NCBI GenBank assembly: GCA_024641365.1
Contig: JAHEDF010000079.1
Location: forward strand, 1 to 11,205
Origin: Planctomycetota bacterium
Lineage (GTDB): Bacteria > Planctomycetota > UBA11346
DNA: 11,205 nucleotides
Direction: 5' to 3'
Below, piece by piece: positions 6,265 to 11,205 of this stretch (positions are counted from its first letter, which is position 1; each line of letters starts with the position of its first letter). Position numbers and translations under genes: made by a program. The notes beneath the pieces are model-generated. The model ran no database searches. It was given only the letters and a program-made list of their open reading frames with translations, and was not told the origin of the DNA.

Positions 6265-7194
6265 TTATTTAGCACCCTTGCGCTTACGAATATTTAGTTC
6301 CGGATCTTTAATGCTCACCACGCTGTAGGGCTCAACCGAATGGGTTAGCCATACGCTACCACCGATGACGCTGTGATGTCCGATTTTGGTGTCGCCACCT
6401 AAAATAGTCGTACCCGCATAAATTGTTACATGGTCTTCTAAATCCGGATGACGTTTATTTGAGGCACCACGTTGCAGCTCGCCATGTTCATCTTTTGCGA
6501 GTGGATTCCATGCCACTAAACCCACGCCTTGGTACAATACGCAATGTTTGCCGATGCGACTGGTTTCACCAATTACAACGCCAGTGCCGTGATCGATAAA
6601 AAATGATTCGTCTAATTGCGCACCGGGATGAATATCAATCCCAGTGCGGCTATGAGCGACCTCGGTCATCATGCGTGGAAAAATTGGAATGCCGCGCAAA
6701 TACATACGATGCGCAAAACGCTGTACCGCCAACGCTTCAATACATGGATAACTGAGAATAACCGTAGCACGATCGCTTGCCGCTGGATCACTGGCATAGG
6801 CCGCTTCGACATCCGTCAGTACTAAATCACGTACCAGGGATAATTCAGCAATGACATCTTGCGTCATTTCACGAGCGGTGGTTTCAATATTTTTGCATAC
6901 CTGTTCATCACGCATGGCCACAAATGCCACGGTGCCCTGAATATATTTACGCAGTGCTGTATTTAAAGCCGCCAAACGCGCCTTGGTAAACGCTGGTAAA
7001 TCCTTTTGTGTTACTGCGCCTGAAGAAAAATAGCCTGGGAATAAAATAGTTAAGACTAAGTCACAAACCTTGGCAGTATTTTCACGACTCGGTAATGGGC
7101 AATTAGTCGCATCGTTAATGCCTGGCCCTTTATGATAACCAGTCAATAATTGCTCAACTAAAGCGCGCTCTGACGGTCGTCGTGCGCTAGTCAT
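6265..7194 (-). CDS. cysE: Serine O-acetyltransferase (EpsC/SrpH type)
   Basis: A 309-residue serine acetyltransferase. It transfers acetyl from acetyl-CoA to L-serine to form O-acetylserine, the direct precursor of cysteine, in the cytoplasm. The N-terminal helical half (about 1-165) includes IEALAVQRFAHRMYLRG (152-168). The C-terminal left-handed beta-helix carries TGIDIHPGAQ (184-193), IDHGTGVVIGET (200-211) and KRHPDL (247-252), with His189, His202 and His249 matching the conserved histidines of CysE. Hexapeptide-like repeats follow to about 298. The family's N-terminal extension makes it longer than E. coli CysE and similar to EpsC-type enzymes. The C terminus is a basic tail (RKRKGAK) rather than a clear final Ile, so binding to O-acetylserine sulfhydrylase in the usual way is uncertain. 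The ATG overlaps the protease stop (ATGA, 7191-7194), so the gene is co-transcribed and coupled. No terminator is obvious after it. Confidence 0.9.
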   Translation of the reverse strand: MTSARRPSERALVEQLLTGYHKGPGINDATNCPLPSRENTAKVCDLVLTILFPGYFSSGAVTQKDLPAFTKARLAALNTALRKYIQGTVAFVAMRDEQVCKNIETTAREMTQDVIAELSLVRDLVLTDVEAAYASDPAASDRATVILSYPCIEALAVQRFAHRMYLRGIPIFPRMMTEVAHSRTGIDIHPGAQLDESFFIDHGTGVVIGETSRIGKHCVLYQGVGLVAWNPLAKDEHGELQRGASNKRHPDLEDHVTIYAGTTILGGDTKIGHHSVIGGSVWLTHSVEPYSVVSIKDPELNIRKRKGAK

Positions 7195-9323
7195 GGAACG
7201 ATGTCCGTGCTGGCCGAGTGCACAGCTTCAGGTGCGGGCTCTGGGAGTGGTTCCCCTAAATCACGCGGCAATGACACTAAGGTTGAATCCGTTGGTAATT
7301 TTCCTGCGCCCACACTAGCAGCATTGGCACGGGCAGCTTCTAAGCGACGTGCATACAAGGCTTGTAAATGCGCATGTATTTTACCTGCTTTCCGTTTTGT
7401 ATCATCGCTGGCAAACCACGTAAATTCAGTCAGGGTTTTATCCTCATTAAATAATTTATTGGCTTGTTCAAAAGCTGCGACCGATTTGGTAAAATCACCT
7501 AAACAAAAATACACACAGCCTATGGTATCGTAAACGCTATGATGTGGATCTTTTTCTACTGCCTTTTCTAAACGCGGTAAAACTAATTGTGCCGTTTTTA
7601 AATCGATTTCAGTCGGATTTTCAATACCAGCCACTAAGCCATAGGCTAAGGTGTTATCTAATTGTCGTTCTAATGCATGCGCTTGCGCATCGGTACCAAC
7701 GCGAATGTCAAAAAATGGTCGCAAGCGATAACGATATTTATAAATAGGACGATCATCAAATCGTTGATCTCCCTCTGCATCAGTACCAATAGCTATTTCA
7801 ATTTGCCGTAAAATTAAATAACCTACTCGTTGCCGTTTTATATCGTCGTTTCGATTTAACCATTTTGCTAACGGAATATGATTGCCCGCATCTGCCTCTT
7901 GTAAGCCATACGCTAAATCACGGTCGTGCTTACTCATTTCCGTCAGCACAGCATTTGGATTATCAGTACGTGCCATGCGGCTGGGATCGAAGATATACGA
8001 CGATGCCAAGATCAACGCGATAATGAGAAGGATGAGAAAATGACGCAGCATGCGAATCCGAATGTGGTGGTGGTGTGCGAGTAAAGGTGTTCGATGGACT
8101 TCCCGCAAAAAGTCAACGCGTTGTGCGATGCTATAATGCCGCCAGCTGGGTTCATTCTCACCCTGACCTGAAAGCCGCGCAACCGATTTGAGGGCATCGC
8201 ACATCACCAGCGGGTTTCCAGCCAACTCAGCGCCCACTAAGTCCGCTTGGCGTTCACACATGCGGCTGATGACCCCGAACACTAAGCGCCACATTACCGC
8301 CATAATCAGAATAATCGCGGTTAAGTCGGTCATAAAACCTAAAGCCGTCGGGCTTACCTCAAGGGATAACGCCGGCATGAGCCACTCAATTCCTGGGTAG
8401 AGGAGGTTCGCGAGCGGTTGATGGAGAAAGAAGGAACTCCACAAAGCCGCGTTCGCGAAGAGAAAATACATCCACATGTGGCCATGACGGGCATGACCCA
8501 ACTCATGACCCAAGACAGCTAAAATTTGCTCACGCGGTAAGGCGCGGATTAAGTCATCGGTAAAAAGCACATAACGCAATTTTGAAACCAGACCAATAAC
8601 AGCTGCATTATAGACGCGCCCCCCAGGAATTGGCCAGCGTCGCAGGCCCGCTATGCGTACACCTAATTTATTACATGCCTGTCTCATAAAATCTGCGAGC
8701 TCGCCTTCGGGCATTTGTTTAGCGCCCCATAATGGCAAAAGAAAGAATGGCATTATAACTAATGCAAATAATAAAAATAATTGTGCGCTATAAATGGCTA
8801 GAAGAAAACCATACGGTCCCGAAAATAAATACTCCTCTAAATTATAATGACTGGCAATAATCGTACCGACATCAAAACACGGCATAATCAGCAACATTGG
8901 TAATATACCAAAACGTAATTGCTGTAAAATAAAGCCAAAACGCGTCCATGCATGTCCAGTAACAGCCCGCACCGCTGGTGTCATGGCCCACCAATGAGTA
9001 AATTGCATGAGCAACCATGGGGCCAAAGCCATCGAATATAAATTATGACTACGAGCCGACCACCCATAGCTGTAACACAACCACGTATACCACGCTAAAA
9101 TGAATCCTTGTGCGAATAGATCCCAGCGCCCTAACCAACGACGACGGCCACCTCTGCCTATGAGCCGCGCTATAAGTTCACCGCCTATTAACCACGTCAC
9201 CACACTTAGGCCGATAAAAATAAATATCGTCATCCAACTAACCGACGCAGCTGTTGGCAGCGCCGCTTTATTCGCGGTCTGCGCAATTCCCAATGCAAAC
9301 AATAAGGGTAAGATGCCGAACAT
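7191..9323 (-). CDS. M48 family membrane metalloprotease with C-terminal TPR-like region
   Basis: A 710-residue integral membrane zinc protease of the M48 (HtpX/Ste24-like) family. The N-terminal half has about six hydrophobic spans (near 4-16, 29-46, 69-86, 96-112, 134-157 and 170-199). The catalytic motif HELGH is at 273-277, followed by two more possible spans (284-300 and 330-352) and the third zinc ligand in CERQAD (Glu357). A further span at 427-444 leads to a soluble tail containing a TPR-like helical pair (about 576-625, including LPRLEKAVEKDP and LGDFTKSVAAFEQANKL). It ends with a Pro/Glu-rich stretch (690-700). It probably degrades or trims membrane proteins; the substrate is unknown. 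It is much longer than HtpX (about 290 residues) because of the extra N-terminal membrane region and the tail. The ATG at 9323 lacks a clear Shine-Dalgarno. Coupling to the serine acetyltransferase is unusual and no functional link is established. Confidence 0.85.
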   Translation of the reverse strand: MFGILPLLFALGIAQTANKAALPTAASVSWMTIFIFIGLSVVTWLIGGELIARLIGRGGRRRWLGRWDLFAQGFILAWYTWLCYSYGWSARSHNLYSMALAPWLLMQFTHWWAMTPAVRAVTGHAWTRFGFILQQLRFGILPMLLIMPCFDVGTIIASHYNLEEYLFSGPYGFLLAIYSAQLFLLFALVIMPFFLLPLWGAKQMPEGELADFMRQACNKLGVRIAGLRRWPIPGGRVYNAAVIGLVSKLRYVLFTDDLIRALPREQILAVLGHELGHARHGHMWMYFLFANAALWSSFFLHQPLANLLYPGIEWLMPALSLEVSPTALGFMTDLTAIILIMAVMWRLVFGVISRMCERQADLVGAELAGNPLVMCDALKSVARLSGQGENEPSWRHYSIAQRVDFLREVHRTPLLAHHHHIRIRMLRHFLILLIIALILASSYIFDPSRMARTDNPNAVLTEMSKHDRDLAYGLQEADAGNHIPLAKWLNRNDDIKRQRVGYLILRQIEIAIGTDAEGDQRFDDRPIYKYRYRLRPFFDIRVGTDAQAHALERQLDNTLAYGLVAGIENPTEIDLKTAQLVLPRLEKAVEKDPHHSVYDTIGCVYFCLGDFTKSVAAFEQANKLFNEDKTLTEFTWFASDDTKRKAGKIHAHLQALYARRLEAARANAASVGAGKLPTDSTLVSLPRDLGEPLPEPAPEAVHSASTDIVP

Positions 9324-9398
9324 TGAAGCTGCACGCTAACAACCATCTCGGGCGAACGAAGCATCTCCGCCCGCACCTCCAGCAATAAAGCGGACCAT

Positions 9399-9430
9399 CA
9401 CTTTTAGCAGCGGTCACATCCCGCTAAGTG
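9399..9430. promoter_or_regulatory. Inverted repeat in the divergent intergenic region
   Basis: AGCGG (9409-9413) pairs with CCGCT (9421-9425), and outside it CACTT (9399-9403) pairs with AAGTG (9426-9430) across a 5-base bulge. It sits just upstream of the candidate + strand -10 box and before the protease gene on the other strand, where a shared operator could lie. The 174-base gap otherwise shows no gene. Confidence 0.3.
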
Positions 9431-9441
9431 TCAAACGTGAC

Positions 9442-9447
9442 TATAAT
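9442..9447 (+). promoter_or_regulatory. Candidate -10 box for the 9498-10660 operon
   Basis: A perfect TATAAT 51 bases before the ATG at 9498, with TG two bases further upstream than in a true extended -10. The -35 position (TCCCGC, 9419-9424) is poor. The start site would be near 9454, leaving a leader of about 44 nt. Confidence 0.45.
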
Positions 9448-9497
9448 CGCGACAAAACAGCTCTTTCGCCCGTGATGCGAGGTCGCAGACTGCCGCC

Positions 9498-10085
9498 ATG
9501 CATGCGGCCATCGGCACTCTTGACCGTCCTGCTCCGGCTCCTGATTCCGGAGATTTCGGTACGCTGCGTTCCAGCGTGCTGATGGCTCATATTACCAATC
9601 AACGTGTATTGGTGCCGCAAAAAGTGGCCGCCGAATTAGATGCGTGGGCAGAATCAGTCATCGCGAGCGCACGTGGTCCTGCCCGCGGCTTAGCGGCGGC
9701 AGGTATACCTGCTAGGTGGTTAGATTTATTAGGATGGAGTGGGGTTCCCATTAGCGCCAATGGTCCGCTGCAATGGGGTACTGATATTTACGAAGCCGAT
9801 GTGCCGTTACCAGAATTTCAGGGAAATGTTTTAGTGCTACCACCACCACGCGTCTTGACGCAATTAACCAGTTTAGCACTGAAACCTTTACGTATGTTAG
9901 CAACGCGACAATTACAGGTGCGTCTGCAAGCAGCCACCGGATTACAATTGTATTTATGGGATAACCAAGCCGTTTTAGTATCGCGCACTGATGTACCATT
10001 AGGTGGTTTTTTGCATGGTCCTGCATCAGGCATGCGCCATTCTCTTCATGTACCAAATGGTGGCTCTCAGGTAATTAACTGGTGA
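9498..10085 (+). CDS. Hypothetical protein coupled to 5-FCL
   Basis: A 195-residue protein that I do not recognise. The first 25 residues are Ala/Pro/Asp-rich and look disordered. A helical stretch follows (about 38-72, including VAAELDAWAESVIASARGPA). The second half is mixed and probably beta-rich, with LVLPPPRVLTQLTSLALKPL (111-130) and a conserved-looking ending LWDNQAVLVSRTDVPLGGFL (153-172). There is no signal peptide, membrane span or cysteine cluster. The start at 9498 fits the predicted promoter but has only a distant GAGG; the Met at residue 29 (9582) is an alternative. The evidence that it is a real gene is its length, the absence of any better frame, and the GTGA overlap with the next gene, which indicates translational coupling. 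The function may touch folate or one-carbon chemistry by association, but nothing in the sequence shows this. Confidence 0.7.
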   Translation: MHAAIGTLDRPAPAPDSGDFGTLRSSVLMAHITNQRVLVPQKVAAELDAWAESVIASARGPARGLAAAGIPARWLDLLGWSGVPISANGPLQWGTDIYEADVPLPEFQGNVLVLPPPRVLTQLTSLALKPLRMLATRQLQVRLQAATGLQLYLWDNQAVLVSRTDVPLGGFLHGPASGMRHSLHVPNGGSQVINW

Positions 10086-10660
10086 ACGACCCAACCGTAA
10101 ACAAAAAAATACTACGCGACCGTTTACGTCGAGCGCGATCAACGCTTGATGCGGCACAACGACAACTTGAAACAGCTGCCTGTGCTAAAATATTAATTCG
10201 TTACGTACAAAATAAATTACCGACAGCCATTGCGAGCTATATGGCCATCGGTAATGAAATGGCACTTGATGTTTTTCATACTTATTGGTGGTCAACAGGA
10301 GCGGCTTTGTGGTTACCACGCGTACAGAGCGCCGGACAATTATCGTGGCACGCCGTTACGACACCGGGGCAATTTTTAGGCGGTGCATTTGGCATTCGCG
10401 AACCAGATCCCGCTGTTCATCCTGCCGCATCGTTGCCCAGTGATGCGCTGATTATAGTGCCTGGAGTTGGCTTTACTGCCGATGGCCATCGCCTTGGCCA
10501 AGGCCAGGGCTATTATGATCGTGCATTAACAACCCATCGCGGACCGACCATTGGCGTTGGATTTTCCTGCCAACAGTGCGAAACGCTACCAATTGAAGCC
10601 CATGATCGCCGCTTAGACGGTGTGGTTTTAGGGGACCGCACGGTGCTCATCCCGCCTTGA
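10082..10660 (+). CDS. 5-formyltetrahydrofolate cyclo-ligase
   Basis: A 192-residue enzyme of the 5-FCL (MTHFS/YgfA) family, which converts 5-formyl-THF to 5,10-methenyl-THF using ATP, recycling a folate storage form in the cytoplasm. The N-terminal basic helix KKILRDRLRRARSTLDAAQR (8-27) is typical. Next come YMAIGNEMALDVF (53-65), the substrate-side FGIREPDP (99-106), and the signature VPGVGFTADGHRLGQGQGYYDR (from residue 124), ending with the family-like VLGDRTVLIPP. The usual signature reads RLGYGGGYYDR; here it is RLGQGQGYYDR, a mild deviation. The length is normal. The gene begins with GTG (10082), overlapping the previous stop as GTGA, so it is probably translated by re-initiation. No hairpin terminator follows directly; transcription may run into the tRNA-Ser gene 51 bases later and stop at the terminator at 10806. 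Confidence 0.92.
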   Translation: MNDPTVNKKILRDRLRRARSTLDAAQRQLETAACAKILIRYVQNKLPTAIASYMAIGNEMALDVFHTYWWSTGAALWLPRVQSAGQLSWHAVTTPGQFLGGAFGIREPDPAVHPAASLPSDALIIVPGVGFTADGHRLGQGQGYYDRALTTHRGPTIGVGFSCQQCETLPIEAHDRRLDGVVLGDRTVLIPP

Positions 10661-10711
10661 CCAACTTGCAGTGCTTTCTAGCCTACGCCCCGCTTCAAAA
10701 GCAGCTTTCCT

Positions 10712-10803
10712 GGAGACTTGGGAGAGTGGTTTAATCCAGGACATTGCTAATGTCCCGTAGGGGTCAAACCCTACCAGCGGTTCGAATCCGCTAGTCTCCG
10801 CCA
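10712..10803 (+). tRNA. tRNA-Ser(GCU)
   Basis: A full class II cloverleaf. The acceptor GGAGACT (10712-10718) pairs perfectly with AGTCTCC (10793-10799), with discriminator G10800 and encoded CCA (10801-10803). The anticodon stem is GGACA/TGTCC (10739-10743 with 10751-10755), around the loop TTGCTAA with anticodon GCT (10746-10748), which reads AGC/AGU serine codons. A long variable arm follows (GTAGGG/CCCTAC, about 10757-10774). The T arm is AGCGG-TTCGAAT-CCGCT (10776-10792). The D stem is short (GGA/TCC) with GG in the loop. Everything needed for function is present. Confidence 0.95.
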
Positions 10804-10885
10804 TGTTCCCCCGGCCCCGGCTGGGGGAATTTTTTTTATACTACATTTTATTGTGGCGGGGCCGGGGGAACATGGCGGAGATTAG
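10791..10885. repeat. 29-bp inverted repeat copying the tRNA-Ser 3' end and terminator arm
   Basis: The left arm 10791-10819 (acceptor 3' strand, CCA and start of the terminator) is repeated in inverse orientation at 10857-10885. The inner 25 bases (10795-10819 against 10857-10881) match perfectly, and 28 of 29 match over the whole length (mismatch at 10794/10882). The AT-rich spacer of 37 bases holds the T tract. The right arm thus looks like a - strand copy of the tRNA end. Confidence 0.9.
10806..10837 (+). terminator. Rho-independent terminator of tRNA-Ser
   Basis: TTCCCCC (10806-10812) pairs with GGGGGAA (10823-10829) around a 10-base GC-rich loop, followed by eight T (10830-10837). It starts two bases after the CCA end. 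Its left arm is also part of the larger inverted repeat with 10857-10885. Confidence 0.85.
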
Positions 10886-10980
10886 AGGCCGAACCGCCGG
10901 GCTGCGCGGCCGCCTTCCAAGCAGTTGGAAGGCTACGCCATTGGCGTGCCTGCTCGCGGTTCGAATCCCATTTTCAGGAA
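10856..10980. other. GC-rich segment with tRNA-like fragments and a strong hairpin
   Basis: This GC-rich stretch lies between AT-rich flanks. It holds the inverted tRNA-end copy (10857-10885), a NotI-type palindrome GCGGCCGC (10906-10913), and a perfect 9-bp hairpin GCCTTCCAA/TTGGAAGGC with loop GCAG (10912-10933). It also has a second palindrome ACGCCATTGGCGT (10935-10947) and the tRNA T-arm fragment GCGGTTCGAATCC (10956-10968), identical to 10777-10789 of tRNA-Ser. The T stem of this second copy does not close (CGCGG against CCCAT), so it is not a working tRNA. Nine T follow at 10984-10992. It may be a decayed tRNA copy, a mobile palindromic element or an old integration junction; I cannot decide. 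From 10993 to 11055 I see only AT-rich DNA. Confidence 0.5.
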
Positions 10981-11055
10981 TTATTTTTTTTTGCTTTGTC
11001 CCTTGCCCCCTCATTACTAATTAATTCATTTTTTATTAATTTATTGGTGGTGAAT

Positions 11056-11205
11056 TTAATTATTTTTTTGATATAATTTTATTAATTCTGAGGCTACTTC
11101 GTCGCAGGCTTGGGCGGCTTCGCCTTGGTTGCAGCAGATTAATATGGCTAGGTCGATTTTTTGGGCCATCCAGACTACGGCGAAATGCATGGTGTTGCTG
11201 CCGCT
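11056..11205 (-). CDS. C-terminal end of a beta-lactamase-related serine hydrolase (partial)
   Basis: The last 49 codons plus TAA of a - strand gene that runs off the right edge. The visible protein begins SGSNTMHFAVVWMAQ, continues KIDLAILICCNQGEAAQACD and ends LIKLYQKNN. The pattern GGSNTM..AVVW.AP..D.A..V.TNQG is characteristic of the C terminus of class-C-beta-lactamase-related serine hydrolases (PF00144), where the strand after the (H/S)xG-like site is followed by AVVW and NQG. The catalytic SxxK and YxN motifs would lie outside the window, so family membership rests on this tail alone. No clear hairpin terminator follows the stop; the DNA downstream is AT-rich. Confidence 0.65.
   Translation of the reverse strand, partial: SGSNTMHFAVVWMAQKIDLAILICCNQGEAAQACDEVASELIKLYQKNN

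Noticed and set aside
10856..10980. A second functional tRNA gene
   Set aside because: The T stem does not pair, no acceptor stem closes on either strand, and the main hairpin has a 4-base loop rather than a 7-base anticodon loop.
10803..11024. 73-residue + strand open frame after the tRNA
   Set aside because: It starts inside the CCA end, runs through the terminator and hairpin segment, and has no plausible ribosome-binding site or protein-like composition.

Overview
The window holds eight complete protein genes that I can place in families, one complete gene I cannot, one partial protein gene, one tRNA gene and several regulatory or structural DNA features. It looks like the chromosome of a Gram-negative bacterium. 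The grounds are fatty-acid-methylating enzymes, a large multi-membrane-span M48 protease, medium GC content by eye and a tRNA-Ser with encoded CCA. I cannot name the phylum. The EpsC-type serine acetyltransferase, the long M48-TPR protein and the serine-hydrolase tail would fit Planctomycetota or Verrucomicrobiota. The DUF1365/CFA/DUF2878/DUF1295 block is best known from Proteobacteria. No transposase, integrase, CRISPR array or plasmid gene is visible.

Layout. (1) 13-4583, + strand: a tight five-gene operon of DUF1365, a CFA-synthase-family methyltransferase, DUF2878, a DUF1295 steroid-5-alpha-reductase-like membrane protein, and a second, coclaurine-N-methyltransferase-like enzyme. Three of its four junctions overlap by 4-7 bases. 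It is entered from upstream and ends at a strong hairpin-plus-T terminator at 4599-4667. (2) 4741-5913, - strand: a MoeB/ThiF-type E1-like enzyme fused to a rhodanese domain (MoeZ type). Its leader is about 270-350 nt long and carries a consensus -10 box, twin palindromes and a terminator-like hairpin. (3) 6265-9323, - strand: an M48 membrane protease with a TPR-like tail, translationally coupled (ATGA) to a serine O-acetyltransferase. (4) 9498-10660, + strand: an unrecognised 195-residue protein coupled (GTGA) to 5-formyltetrahydrofolate cyclo-ligase, divergent from the protease. (5) 10712-11055: tRNA-Ser(GCU), its terminator, and a GC-rich segment with an inverted copy of the tRNA end plus a copied T-arm fragment. 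(6) 11056-11205, - strand: the last 49 residues of a probable beta-lactamase-related serine hydrolase.

How the genes work together. Block 1 is probably a membrane-lipid modification pathway, in which two SAM-dependent enzymes act on unsaturated acyl chains or a related product with membrane-bound helpers. Related gene sets occur in ECF-sigma/ChrR-type stress regulons in Proteobacteria, but no regulator is in this window. Blocks 2 and 3 both touch sulfur metabolism: serine acetylation is the entry to cysteine, and the E1-rhodanese protein activates and sulfurates small sulfur-carrier proteins. The - strand order protease, acetyltransferase, E1-rhodanese may be loosely functional. Block 4 belongs to folate one-carbon metabolism.

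The most notable observations are the non-canonical active-site residues in both CFA-family enzymes, the structured leader of the moeZ-like gene, and the tRNA-derived inverted repeat at 10791-10885.
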